A stretch of 64,000 nt of DNA from Mesorhizobium sp. M1B.F.Ca.ET.045.04.1.1 (lineage in GTDB: Bacteria; Pseudomonadota; Alphaproteobacteria; Rhizobiales; Rhizobiaceae), in NCBI RefSeq assembly GCF_003952465.1, contig NZ_CP034448.1, positions 2,008,501-2,072,500 of the forward strand. The letters are read 5' to 3'. How positions within the stretch are numbered: position 1 is the first letter of the stretch; each line of letters starts with the position of its first letter. Shown one piece after another: positions 36,234 through 44,679 of the stretch. The position numbers and the translations under genes were made by a program. The notes beneath the pieces were generated by a model, which saw nothing but the letters and a program-made list of their open reading frames with translations, ran no database searches and was not told the DNA's origin.

Positions 36234-37151
36234 ATGTCCCTGTCGTTCCGCCGCGCGTCGCTCGCCAGCCTTGGCCTGGCCTTCGGGCTCTCGGCTCTTT
36301 CGCTGTCGGCGCTGATGGCGCAGGAAACCAAGCCCGCCCAGCCGGACGCCACGGCTCCCGCCGCCGCGCCGGTCGACCCGAACGCCGTGGTCGCCACCAT
36401 CAACGGCGAGAAGCTGACCGAGGCGGACCTTGCGCTCGCCGAAGGCGAACTGTCACAGCAGTTCGCGCAGCTGCCGCCGGAACAGCGCCGTGCCGCCGCC
36501 CTTTCGGCAGCCATCGAGATCCGCGTCATGGCAAAAAAGGCGGTCGACAGCGGTCTCGACAAGGATGCCGATTTCCAGCGCCGCATGGCGTTTCTGCAGC
36601 AGCGCGCCCTGCATGGAGAAGTGGTCGAGAAGGAAGTCGTCAACAAGGTGACGGATGCCGATGTCCGCGCCCGCTACGACCAGGAAATCGCCAACACGCC
36701 GCCGGTCAACGAGATCCATGCCCGTCACATCCTCGTGAAGACGAAGGAAGAGGCCGAGGCGATCATCAAGCAGCTCGACGGCGGCGCCGATTTCCAGAAG
36801 CTCGCCAACGAGCACACCAGCGACCCGAGCGGCAAGTCGAGCGGCGGCGACCTCGGCTGGTTCGGTCCCGGACAGATGGTGCCGGAGTTCGACAAGGCGG
36901 CGTTCGCGCTCGACGTCGGCAAATACTCGAAGGAGCCGGTCCAGTCGCAGTTCGGCTGGCATGTCATCAAGGTCGAGGACAAGCGGGCCAAGCAGCCGCC
37001 GGCTTTCGACGACGTCAAGGATCAGGCCAAGCAGGCGGTCATCCGCGACAAGTATTTCGCCATGGTCAAGGAATTGCGCGGCGCCGCCAAGGTCGAGATC
37101 CCGGACGCGAAGCTGAAGGCGGCGGTCGACACACTGGAGAGCGGCAAGTAA
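36234..37151 (+). CDS. periplasmic parvulin-type peptidyl-prolyl isomerase
   Basis: Exported PpiC/SurA-like foldase, 305 residues. The start at 36234 has GGAG 12 bases before it and gives a signal peptide cut near Ala30 (ALMA|QE). An alanine/proline linker is followed by an N-terminal chaperone region and then one PPIC domain beginning at EIHARHILVKTKEEA, with the family signature GGDLGWFGPGQMVPEFDKAA and FGWHVIKVED. It helps outer-membrane or periplasmic proteins fold. It is followed by a strong terminator. Confidence 0.92.
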   Translation: MSLSFRRASLASLGLAFGLSALSLSALMAQETKPAQPDATAPAAAPVDPNAVVATINGEKLTEADLALAEGELSQQFAQLPPEQRRAAALSAAIEIRVMAKKAVDSGLDKDADFQRRMAFLQQRALHGEVVEKEVVNKVTDADVRARYDQEIANTPPVNEIHARHILVKTKEEAEAIIKQLDGGADFQKLANEHTSDPSGKSSGGDLGWFGPGQMVPEFDKAAFALDVGKYSKEPVQSQFGWHVIKVEDKRAKQPPAFDDVKDQAKQAVIRDKYFAMVKELRGAAKVEIPDAKLKAAVDTLESGK

Positions 37152-37173
37152 TCCGGCCAGGCCAAAATGCTGC

Positions 37174-37206
37174 AAAGGGCGCTTTCGGGCGCCCTTTCGT
37201 GTTTTA
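37174..37206 (+). terminator. terminator of the parvulin gene
   Basis: Nine-base stem AAAGGGCGC (37174-37182) with GCGCCCTTT (37189-37197), loop TTTCGG, followed by CGTGTTTTAT. It lies about 25 bases after the stop. Confidence 0.85.
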
Positions 37207-37794
37207 TACGGCTATACCGCGCACCACATAGCGCACCGCGGTCCGGATCTTCGCCTCGTCTTCGTCGAGGCGGTTGGTCAAAAGATGCCTCCAGGCGAAC
37301 GATGCGACGAGGTCCGCCACCAGTTCGGCATCGACGTCGGCCGCCACCTCGCCGCGCGCCTTGGCGCGCTCGATCATCCGGCCGGTATGGGCGCGGCGCC
37401 CCCTTGCGTAGTCGGCAAGCGCCGCCGCGGCGGCCTTGTCGGATTGCGCTTCGGCGATCAGCGACCGGAAGACATTGCCGGACGAGGTGTCGCGCCAATG
37501 CGCGAACAGATTCACGAGGAAACCGGCAAGATCCTCCTCGAGCTTGCCCGTATCGGGCGTCTCGACGCGTTTTTGCCGCTGGTAGACCTCGATCAGCAGC
37601 GCCGCCTTGCTCGGCCACCAGCGATAGATGGTCGGTTTCCCGGCCCGCGCCCGTCGCGCGACGGCCTCGATCGAGAAGCCGGAATAGCCGGCCTCCGCCA
37701 AGACCGCTTCGGCGGCCTCGAGGATGGCATCGGCGCTTTCCGGGTTTCGCTTTGCGCCGATCGATTTGCGCCCCGGGGCGGCGAGTTCGCCCAT
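37204..37794 (-). CDS. TetR family transcriptional regulator
   Basis: One-domain repressor of 196 residues. The helix-turn-helix lies at about residues 40-62 (FSIEAVARRARAGKPTIYRW, after the SADAILEAAEAVLAEAGY helix). The start at 37794 has AAGGA six bases upstream; the open frame continues for over 130 codons beyond, but only shadow sequence is found there. The ligand-binding part is of the common C-terminal TetR type with no recognisable ligand. No obvious target is adjacent: its upstream side holds a family A repeat and then argJ, read the other way. Confidence 0.88.
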   Translation of the reverse strand: MGELAAPGRKSIGAKRNPESADAILEAAEAVLAEAGYSGFSIEAVARRARAGKPTIYRWWPSKAALLIEVYQRQKRVETPDTGKLEEDLAGFLVNLFAHWRDTSSGNVFRSLIAEAQSDKAAAAALADYARGRRAHTGRMIERAKARGEVAADVDAELVADLVASFAWRHLLTNRLDEDEAKIRTAVRYVVRGIAV

Positions 37795-37812
37795 TTCGTC
37801 GTCCTTAGATCG

Positions 37813-37869
37813 TTTTGACGCAATTCCGGACGGAAAACCGTTTTCACACTTTTCCTGGAATTGCTTTAG
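37813..37869. repeat. intergenic palindrome, family A, copy 2
   Basis: CAATTCC (37821-37827) and GGAATTG (37857-37863) with the centre GGACGGAAAACCGTTTTCAC. It lies just upstream of the TetR gene. Confidence 0.85.
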
Positions 37870-38041
37870 CCGGTGAATCTCCGGCCCGATCATATTGGGT
37901 CCGGAGCTGAAACGAAACGGACCGTAGGGGTCGCAGGACCTTTGGCGGCGACCGTGGAGCGCGGCCAGAACGCCTCTTGCGCTGGCGCGCGCTATCGGGC
38001 AAACCGGCCTTCCTTTCGCGTTCTGCCGCTTCGGGGTCCCC

Positions 38042-39249
38042 ATGTCCGCAACGATTTCGCCGCTCGCACCGAAGAAATATCCCAAGATGCCGGTCATCGA
38101 GGGCGTGCGCATCGCCACCGCGGAGGCCGGGATCAAGTACCGGAATCGCACCGACCTGCTCGCCATGGTCTTCGACGCGGGCACGGCCGTCGCCGGAGTC
38201 TTCACCCGCTCGAAATGCCCCTCGGCGCCGGTCGACTATTGCCGGCAGAACCTGCCCGCGGGCAAGGCGCGCGTGCTGGTGGTCAATTCCGGCAATGCCA
38301 ACGCCTTCACCGGCAAGAAAGGCGTGGCTTCGACCGCGCTGACCGGTGAGGCGGCGGCGAAAGCCGCCGGATGCTCCGAGAGCGAGGTGTTCCTGGCCTC
38401 GACCGGCGTCATCGGCGAGCCGCTTGACACCAACAAATTCAGCCACCTCCTTGCCGGCCTGGTGAAGGACGGACGGCAAGCCCGGACACCTATGCGAAGG
38501 TGGCAACGCAGACGGTGAAGCTCGGCGACGCCGACGTCACCATCAACGGTATCGCCAAGGGCGCCGGCATGATCGCGCCCGACATGGCGACGATGCTTTC
38601 CTTCATCGCCACCGACGCGCCGATCACGGCCCCCGTGCTGCAGGACCTGTTGTCGCGCGGCACGGCCAAGACCTTCAACGCCGTCACCGTCGACAGCGAC
38701 ACCTCGACCAGCGACACGTTGCTCATCTTCGCCACCGGCAAGGCCGCCGCGCGCGGCGCTCCGGCGATCAGCGATCCGAAGGATGCGCGGCTCGGCGCCT
38801 TCCGCCGCGCGCTCGGCAAGGTGCTGAAATCGCTGGCGCTGCAAGTGGTGCGCGACGGCGAGGGCGCGCGCAAGCAGGTCGAGGTCACCGTCACCGGCGC
38901 CAAGTCCGCCCGCTCGGCCAAACGCATCGCGCTTTCGATCGCCAACTCGCCGCTGGTCAAGACCGCGGTCGCCGGCGAGGACGCCAATTGGGGCCGCGTC
39001 GTGATGGCTGTCGGCAAGGCCGGCGAGCCGGCTGACCGCGACCGGCTGTCGATCTGGTTCGGCGACAACCGCCTGGCGCATGAGGGCGAGCGCGATCCGG
39101 CCTACTCCGAGGAAGCGACCTCCGCGTACATGAAGCGCGACGACATCCGCATCCGCGCCGACATCGGCATCGGGCGCGGCAAGGCGACGGTGTGGACCTG
39201 CGACCTCACCAAGGAATATGTCGCCATCAATGGCGACTACCGGAGCTGA
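38042..39249 (+). pseudogene. argJ: glutamate N-acetyltransferase/amino-acid acetyltransferase, broken
   Basis: Bifunctional arginine-pathway enzyme (N-acetylglutamate formation and ornithine acetyl recycling), normally about 410 residues and self-cleaved before a threonine. Here the alpha part reads normally from ATG 38042 to about residue 143 ([13 protein letters not shown]), then shifts frame and stops at 38518. The beta part resumes in the next frame around [17 protein letters not shown] and runs to 39249, including the cleavage site MATML. At the junction the usual segment ending IMTTD is missing, so roughly 30-40 bases have been lost, not just one. Total length is 1,208 bases, not a multiple of three. 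The enzyme is probably inactive unless the deletion is an assembly fault. Confidence 0.85.
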
Positions 39250-40028
39250 TGGCGCCGGTGTCGAGACATCCAGCAAGCGTGCTCGCGGTCGTGCGCCGCT
39301 ACGAGGCGGCGGGCTTTCGCGCCTGGCCGGCGGCGGCCGTTCACTATGATGGGACATGGGTGGTTCGGTTGACGGCCGGCCACCCGGCGAAGCGCCTGAA
39401 TTCGGTCAATCCGCTGGATCCGGGCGATACTCAGCACATTGCCGAGCGGATTGTGCGCGCCAGCCGCCGCTTCGACGCCTATGGCAGGCCGCTGACCTTT
39501 CGCATGTCGCCGCTTTCGGGACCGGTGCTGTCGAAGCATCTCGACGACGCGGGCTGGAGCCGGTTCGACGAATCGCTGGTGATGCGGCTGCCGCTCAAGG
39601 AAGCGCAGCTCGACGCGGCGATGGACCAGATTCCGCTGAAGGACATCAGCCGCTTCATCGGCGCGGCGATCAAGACGAACAGCTCGGATGTCGCGCTGCG
39701 GCCCGGCCTGTCGGAAGTCATCGGCGCCATCCAGCCGGAAGCGGGGCTGTTTGCGCTCGAAGACGGCAACGAGGCGCTGTCGACGCTGATCTGCGTCCAT
39801 GACGGCGACCTCGCCGGACTGTTCGAGGTCGCCACCGAAAAGTCGGCGCGCAACAAAGGCCATGGCCGCAATCTCATTCTGTCGGCACTGAAATGGGCGC
39901 GGCTGCGCGGCGCGCGCGAAGCCTGGCTGCAGGTCGAAGCCGGTAATGTTGCGGCGTTGTCGCTCTACCGGTCGCTCGGCTTCGAGGAAGTCTACCGCTA
40001 CCACTATCGCCGGCCGCCGGGCGCATGA
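39249..40028 (+). CDS. GNAT family N-acetyltransferase
   Basis: 259 residues. Its ATG shares one base with the argJ stop (TGATG), so it is normally translated as part of the argJ message. The acetyl-CoA fold is in the last third: LAGLFEVATEKSARNKGHGR (loop of motif A), LILSALKWARLRGAREAWLQ, and the ending NVAALSLYRSLGFEEVYRYHY. Residues 1-130 form a second, weakly similar GNAT-like domain. The link to arginine synthesis is positional only. Substrate unknown. Confidence 0.85.
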   Translation: MAPVSRHPASVLAVVRRYEAAGFRAWPAAAVHYDGTWVVRLTAGHPAKRLNSVNPLDPGDTQHIAERIVRASRRFDAYGRPLTFRMSPLSGPVLSKHLDDAGWSRFDESLVMRLPLKEAQLDAAMDQIPLKDISRFIGAAIKTNSSDVALRPGLSEVIGAIQPEAGLFALEDGNEALSTLICVHDGDLAGLFEVATEKSARNKGHGRNLILSALKWARLRGAREAWLQVEAGNVAALSLYRSLGFEEVYRYHYRRPPGA

Positions 40029-40447
40029 GCGAGATCAAGCCAGCCGGAAAGCGCCTGCTTCTCGTCGCGGCCTGCGCACTGGTCGACGCCGACCGGCGGG
40101 TGCTCCTGGCGCAGCGCCCCGAGGGCAAGCAGCTCGCCGGCCTATGGGAGTTTCCCGGCGGCAAGGTCGAGCCCGGCGAGACGCCGGAGGAATGCCTGGT
40201 GCGCGAGCTGCACGAAGAGCTCGGCATCGAGACCGAGATCCCCTGCCTTGCGCCTCTCACCTTCGCCAGCCACAGCTACGACGATTTCCACCTGCTGATG
40301 CCGCTTTATATCTGCCGGCGGTTCCGCGGCATCGCGCAGCCGAAGGAAGGGCAGGGGCTGAAATGGGTCAGGCCGCGGCAGATGCGCGACTATCCGATGC
40401 CGCCTGCGGACGCGCCGCTGATCCAGTTCCTCATCGATCTGTTGTGA
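40025..40447 (+). CDS. mutT: nudix hydrolase, MutT (8-oxo-dGTP diphosphatase)
   Basis: Small nudix enzyme of 140 residues that removes oxidised dGTP from the nucleotide pool. The complete nudix box spans residues 45-68, starting GGKVEPGETPEE and ending REL-HEELGI. Its ATGA overlap with the preceding GNAT gene shows an argJ-GNAT-mutT unit. A 16-bp-stem terminator follows directly. Confidence 0.9.
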   Translation: MSEIKPAGKRLLLVAACALVDADRRVLLAQRPEGKQLAGLWEFPGGKVEPGETPEECLVRELHEELGIETEIPCLAPLTFASHSYDDFHLLMPLYICRRFRGIAQPKEGQGLKWVRPRQMRDYPMPPADAPLIQFLIDLL

Positions 40448-40507
40448 TCGTCAGCGCAGTTCAGCGTTTCCACCAGACGCCGAACTGCGCTGACGATTTT
40501 TTGTTTT
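40447..40507 (+). terminator. terminator after mutT
   Basis: A 16-bp perfect stem, ATCGTCAGCGCAGTTC (40447-40462) with its complement (40482-40497), loop of 19 bases, followed by TTTTTTG. The stop codon of mutT is within two bases of the stem. Confidence 0.9.
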
Positions 40508-40556
40508 GCGCAATTGCGGAGGGAAAACCGCTACGCGCTTTTCCCTCGATTGCTCC
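40505..40556. repeat. intergenic palindrome, family A, copy 3 (variant)
   Basis: CAATTGCGGAGGGAAAACCG (from 40511) facing CCCTCGATTG (40543-40552). Arms have diverged from the other copies but the AAAACCGCTACG centre is kept. It follows the mutT terminator. Confidence 0.75.
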
Positions 40557-40673
40557 AAGCTGCCGTTGCCCCGCCTGTTTTAGGCAGCGTTAATGGAAGA
40601 TTTATCTCGACATGGAAGATTGAGGCCAAGTTGTCCGCGCAGCGGCATGCCGATTTGTTTGGAGAGCCATTCC

Positions 40674-40991
40674 ATGAGCATCGAGGGAGACCAGGATTCG
40701 ATCCGGCCCGACCGCACTTTCCGCGTCGGCGACGCCGGCATGGGCATTTTGCGGATCACCTTGCTTTTTGGATCGGCCGCGGTGGCGCTGGCGTTGATTG
40801 CGACGCCTATCCTCGACAGCCAGACGCGGCCGCAGGGCGCACGTAACAGTCTGACCAGCGGGCTCGACATGTCCCGCACCGGCTCGATCGGCCGCCGCGA
40901 CACCTACACATTGCGGCGAAGCGTGCTGCAGCCGCTGCCAAGTTCCATCTGCGTGATTCGCAACGATGGCAGCCGCTATGGCGACTGCTAA
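40674..40991 (+). CDS. small membrane-anchored protein upstream of flp
   Basis: 105 residues, with one strong hydrophobic span at about 24-45 (GILRITLLFGSAAVALALIA). GGAGAG lies eight bases before the ATG at 40674. The C-terminal half is polar and basic, with a cysteine pair (SSICVIRND and YGDC at the very end). No family recognised. It lies 111 bases before a pilin gene on the same strand and could be part of a small surface-related unit. Confidence 0.7.
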   Translation: MSIEGDQDSIRPDRTFRVGDAGMGILRITLLFGSAAVALALIATPILDSQTRPQGARNSLTSGLDMSRTGSIGRRDTYTLRRSVLQPLPSSICVIRNDGSRYGDC

Positions 40992-41102
40992 TTGGTTAAT
41001 GAATTCAGCCAGAGACGGCTATTTCACCCCCCGTTAAGCTTTTGCCGTTAACCTTTCTTAACGGGTAGGCCTTATGGTTCCCGACAAGAGGGATCGACGA
41101 CC

Positions 41103-41285
41103 ATGAAAAACCTGCTGCAGCAATTCCTACAGGATGAAACGGGCGCCACGGCCATCGAATATGGCCTGATCGTTGCCGTGCTGTCGCTTGCAATCGTCGG
41201 CGGCGTCGGCAAGGCCGCCGACGCGATCCAGTGGCTGTTCTCCGACAACAACAGCAAGCTTGCCAACGCATTTGCCCAGCACTGA
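41103..41285 (+). CDS. Flp/Fap type IVb pilin
   Basis: 60-residue prepilin: a short charged leader (MKNLLQQFLQDETG), cleavage site G14|A, then the class IVb start ATAIEYGLIVAVLSLAIVGG with the conserved glutamate at +5 of the mature chain. Flp pilins form adhesive fibres through a Tad secretion system. No cpa, tad or prepilin peptidase genes lie in this window, so assembly must depend on a distant locus. A GGGA site precedes the ATG. Confidence 0.92.
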   Translation: MKNLLQQFLQDETGATAIEYGLIVAVLSLAIVGGVGKAADAIQWLFSDNNSKLANAFAQH

Positions 41286-41314
41286 CCGCATCGGTCAGAC
41301 CGCGGCTCACATCG

Positions 41315-42187
41315 TCAGTGCCCCGTCGGCTTCTCCAGGATCGCCTTCAGCGAGACCTTGGCCGAGCCGGGTTTGAGCGGTTTCTGCTGCGAGGCGTCGG
41401 GCGCCCAGCCGGACATCCACACGATCGAAAAGCTCGCCCGGATGCGGCCGTCCGGGTCCGAAAACCGCTCGGCATAGATTTCGGCGGCGCGGGCGAACAG
41501 CCGCCGGGTGCCCGGACGCCGGCTGCGGTCGGAAAGCGGGCTGGTCTCGCCCATGGCGCGCAGATCGGCGGCAAGGCCGAACAGCGAGGAGTAGCGCACC
41601 GTGACCGTCTCGACGTCGGCGACCGGCAGCGCCAGGCCGGCACGCTGCAGCAACGCGCCGGCGTCGCGCACATCGGTGAATGGAAGGACGCGGGGGCTCG
41701 CGCCGCCATGAAGCTCGGTCTCGGCGGCAAGCAGGCTTTCGCGCAGCTCCGCAAGCGTGCCGGCGCCGGCCAGAGCGCCGAGGAACAGCCCGTCGGGCTT
41801 CAGCGCGCGGCGGATCTGCGCCAGCACGCCGGGGATGTCGTTCATCGCCTGCAGCGACAGCAGCGAGACGACGAGATCGAGGCTTTCAGCTTCGAACGGC
41901 ACGGTTTCCGCCGGGGCGACGACGCCGGCTTCGCCTGCAAGGAAGGCGTCATCGGTCTCCACGCGAACGATGTCGGCCACCTTGCCGCTGTCGGCGAGCA
42001 CCCTGGCCGCGGCCGATGTCTGACAAAACAGCGCCGCCGCCTTGCCGAATTTGCGCTCGACCGCGCCCAGCCGGTCGGCAAGGTCCTCCGCCGCCCGCCG
42101 CATCAGGAAATCGGCGCCGTCGAGGGGGCGGATGAGCGCACGGCGCTTGTGCGCAAGCCAAAGCTCCGTGTCGATCAAGGGTTGCAA
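41315..42187 (-). CDS. BioC-like SAM-dependent methyltransferase
   Basis: 290 residues from a TTG at 42187 (AGGAA upstream). The N-terminus LQPLIDTELWLAHKRRAL and the middle SLDLVVSLLSLQAMNDIPGV, ALKPDGLFLGALAGAGTL and SPLSDRSRRPGTR follow the class I methyltransferase fold seen in the NDUFAF5/BioC group. The usual glycine-rich SAM loop is weak. In mitochondria the related protein hydroxylates a complex I subunit, so a respiratory role is possible. It diverges from comF over 39 bases. Confidence 0.78.
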   Translation of the reverse strand: MQPLIDTELWLAHKRRALIRPLDGADFLMRRAAEDLADRLGAVERKFGKAAALFCQTSAAARVLADSGKVADIVRVETDDAFLAGEAGVVAPAETVPFEAESLDLVVSLLSLQAMNDIPGVLAQIRRALKPDGLFLGALAGAGTLAELRESLLAAETELHGGASPRVLPFTDVRDAGALLQRAGLALPVADVETVTVRYSSLFGLAADLRAMGETSPLSDRSRRPGTRRLFARAAEIYAERFSDPDGRIRASFSIVWMSGWAPDASQQKPLKPGSAKVSLKAILEKPTGH

Positions 42188-42226
42188 TGGGCTATTCCTA
42201 TTGTCCGCGCATGCCGGACCGATGCT

Positions 42227-43051
42227 ATGGTGGCGCGGGATTACCTTCACGTGGCCGATCCGGTGCACAAGATCAAGACCATTGCGATCAAGGACATGGC
42301 GCGGCAGACGCTCAACTGGCCGGCGCGCATGCTGTTTCCGCCGGTCTGCGCCGGCTGCCGCCGCCACGTCTCGCGGCCTGGCGTGCTGTGCGGCGCCTGC
42401 TGGCCGAAGCTGCGGCTGCTGGAGAAGCCCTGGTGCCCGGTGATGGGCACGCCTTTTACCCACGACATGGGCGAGGGTTTTCTCTCCGCCGAGGCGATCG
42501 CCGATCCGCCGCCTTTCGAGCGGGCACGGGCAGCGGTCGTCTATTCAGGGGTTGCACGCCAAATGGTGCAAGGGCTGAAATACCAGGATCGTACGGATCT
42601 CGCGCCATGGATGGCGCGCTGGATGCTCCGCGCCGGCGCGGAGCTGATCGGCGAAGCCGACGTGGTGGTGCCGGTGCCGCTGCATTGGCGGCGGTTCCTG
42701 CGGCGGCAATTCAACCAGTCCGCGGAGCTGGCGCGGGCGGTATCGAAACTCAGCGGCCTGCCGTTTTCGCCAGCAGCGGTGAGGCGCGTGAAGCTTACCC
42801 GCCAGCAGGTCGGGCTGGAGCGGCACGAGCGCGAGGAGAATGTGCGCGCCGCGTTCCGCGTCCCGCCTGAAGCCGAGATCGAGATCTCCGGCCGCAGGGT
42901 GCTTGTCATCGACGATGTCTTCACCACAGGCGCCACCGTGCGCGCGGTGGCCAAGGCGCTGAAGAAGAGTGGCGCCGGAGCGGTCGACGTGCTGACCTTC
43001 GCCCGTGTCTTGCCGGGGGACTTTCGGGCCGACGAGTCCGCGACTATATAG
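42227..43051 (+). CDS. ComF family phosphoribosyltransferase-like protein
   Basis: 274 residues from an ATG at 42227 (other starts at 42251 or 42296 are possible; none has a good ribosome site). The N-terminal zinc site is C41-x2-C44 and C55-x2-C58; the C-terminal domain has the PRPP-binding loop VLVIDDVFTTGAT at about 225-237. In naturally competent bacteria ComF supports DNA uptake, but it is nearly universal in alphaproteobacteria and its role there is unsettled. Confidence 0.88.
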   Translation: MVARDYLHVADPVHKIKTIAIKDMARQTLNWPARMLFPPVCAGCRRHVSRPGVLCGACWPKLRLLEKPWCPVMGTPFTHDMGEGFLSAEAIADPPPFERARAAVVYSGVARQMVQGLKYQDRTDLAPWMARWMLRAGAELIGEADVVVPVPLHWRRFLRRQFNQSAELARAVSKLSGLPFSPAAVRRVKLTRQQVGLERHEREENVRAAFRVPPEAEIEISGRRVLVIDDVFTTGATVRAVAKALKKSGAGAVDVLTFARVLPGDFRADESATI

Positions 43052-43062
43052 ATTGAATTTGG

Positions 43063-43100
43063 TGCATGTCGTCGTCCCGCAACTCTTGGGCGATGTGCGC
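43063..43100. repeat. solo half of a family B element (degenerate)
   Basis: TGCATGTCGTCGTCCCGCAA and TTGGGCGATGTGCGCA correspond to the second palindrome of the RIME-like element, with the first palindrome absent. It fills the 67-base gap between comF and grxC. Confidence 0.55.
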
Positions 43101-43118
43101 AAGCAGGATTGCTGACTG

Positions 43119-43388
43119 ATGGTCGACGTGACGATCTACACCCGGATGATGTGCGGCTATTGCACCGCCGCCAAGCGGCTGCTCGAGCGCAAGGGTGTGA
43201 CCTATACCGAGCACGACGCTTCGTTTTCGCCGGAACTGCGCCAGGAAATGATTTCGCGGGCGCATGGGCGAACCACCTTTCCGCAAATCTTCATCGGCGA
43301 CACGCATGTCGGCGGCTGCGACGACCTCCATGAATTGGAGTCGCAAGGTCGGCTGGACGGGCTGCTTGCCAGCGGAGCGAGGGCTTGA
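43119..43388 (+). CDS. grxC: glutaredoxin 3
   Basis: 89-residue dithiol glutaredoxin; the redox centre is C12-x2-C15 (CGYC), glutathione-binding TTFPQIFIG and GGCDDLHEL follow. It reduces disulfides and deglutathionylates proteins with glutathione. The nitrilase-family gene follows after two bases, forming a grxC-nit-DUF1178 unit that recurs in Rhizobiales. Confidence 0.95.
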   Translation: MVDVTIYTRMMCGYCTAAKRLLERKGVTYTEHDASFSPELRQEMISRAHGRTTFPQIFIGDTHVGGCDDLHELESQGRLDGLLASGARA

Positions 43389-43390
43389 TC

Positions 43391-44257
43391 ATGGGCATTT
43401 TCAAAGCGGCGGCTGTGCAGATGCGTTCGGGCACCAGCCCGGGGCGCAACGCGGCCGATATGGAACGGCTGGTCCGCGAGGCAGCACACCGGGGCGCGAC
43501 CTATGTCCAGACGCCGGAAATGACTGGCGCGCTCATCCGCGACAAGCAGGCAGGCGCCGCCGCCTTCACTACCGAGGATAAGGACGTCGTCGTTTCGACC
43601 GCGCGGAAGCTTGCCGAGGAACTCGGCATCTACCTGCATGTCGGCTCGACGGCGATCCTGCGCGCCGACGGCAAGCTCGCCAACCGCGCGTTCCTGTTCG
43701 CGCCCGACGGCGGCACGGTCGCCAATTACGACAAGATCCACATGTTCGACGTCGACCTCGACAATGGCGAAAGCTGGCGCGAATCCGCCTCTTACGAGCC
43801 GGGGACCGAGGCCATCGTCACCGACATCGATGGCGCGAGACTGGGGTTCGCCGTCTGCTACGATCTGCGCTTCCCGCAGCTGTTCCGCGCCGAGGCGCTG
43901 GCGGGGGCTCATGTGCTTTCGGTGCCCGCCGCCTTCACCCGCCAGACCGGCGAGGCGCACTGGCATGTGCTGCTCAGGGCGCGCGCGATCGAGAACGGTG
44001 CCTATGTCATCGCGGCAGCGCAGGGCGGGCTGCATGAGGATGGCCGCGAGACCTATGGCCACTCGCTGATCGTGGACCCGTGGGGCCACATCGTCGCCGA
44101 GGCCGCGCATGACGAGCCAGGCGTGATCGTCGCCGAGATCGATCCGGCGCAGTCTGCGGCCGCGCGCCGCAAGATCCCCAACCTCCGGAATGCGCGGGAT
44201 TTCACCATCAATGCCGGCGGGGGCGAGGCGCCGCGTCTCAGGGGTGCAGCCTCTTGA
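43391..44257 (+). CDS. nitrilase-superfamily amidohydrolase, Nit1/Nit2-like
   Basis: 288 residues, with catalytic Glu43 (PEMTG), Lys115 (YDKIHMFDVD) and Cys156 (VCYDLRFP). The sequence fits the branch of deaminated-glutathione amidases and omega-amidases, in line with its location directly downstream of a glutaredoxin. The ATG at 43391 is preferred to a TTG two codons earlier. Confidence 0.88.
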   Translation: MGIFKAAAVQMRSGTSPGRNAADMERLVREAAHRGATYVQTPEMTGALIRDKQAGAAAFTTEDKDVVVSTARKLAEELGIYLHVGSTAILRADGKLANRAFLFAPDGGTVANYDKIHMFDVDLDNGESWRESASYEPGTEAIVTDIDGARLGFAVCYDLRFPQLFRAEALAGAHVLSVPAAFTRQTGEAHWHVLLRARAIENGAYVIAAAQGGLHEDGRETYGHSLIVDPWGHIVAEAAHDEPGVIVAEIDPAQSAAARRKIPNLRNARDFTINAGGGEAPRLRGAAS

Positions 44258-44679
44258 TCCGCTTTTCGCTTATCTGCGAGCACGAGCACGAGTTCGAAGC
44301 CTGGTTCCGCAGCAATGACGACTTCGACACGCAGAAGAAGCGCGGCTTCGTCGATTGCCCGACCTGCGGCTCGCACAAAGTCGAAAAAGCGCTGATGGCG
44401 CCTGCCGTCTCGACCTCGCGCAGCCAAGAAAAGGTGGCGCTCGCCATGGGCGAGGCGCAGAAACAGGCGCTGGCGCAGCTCAAGGCGCTTGCCGAGAAGG
44501 TGCGCGAGAACGCCGACTATGTCGGCGACAAGTTCGCCGAGGAAGCGCGCAAGATCCATTTCGGCGAAACCGACCCGCGCGGCATCTATGGCGAGGCGAC
44601 GCCGGAGGAGGCGCAAAGCCTTGCCGAGGACGGCGTCGAGTTCATGCCGATCCCGGGCTTTCCGGAGGATCGGCACTAG
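44254..44679 (+). CDS. DUF1178 family protein
   Basis: 141 residues from TTG 44254, overlapping the amidase stop by four bases. The N-terminus holds a probable metal site: C8, H10, H12, then C-x2-C in CPTCGSHKVEKALM; the remainder is a helical, highly charged stretch ending in ARKIHFGETDPRGIYGEAT. A family conserved in alpha- and betaproteobacteria without a known role. It converges with the MarR gene, overlapping by four bases. Confidence 0.86.
   Translation: MIRFSLICEHEHEFEAWFRSNDDFDTQKKRGFVDCPTCGSHKVEKALMAPAVSTSRSQEKVALAMGEAQKQALAQLKALAEKVRENADYVGDKFAEEARKIHFGETDPRGIYGEATPEEAQSLAEDGVEFMPIPGFPEDRH

Noticed and set aside
38500..39249. The argJ beta part as an independent gene starting at GTG 38500
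   Set aside because: It begins in mid-domain with no ribosome site; it is the detached remainder of argJ.
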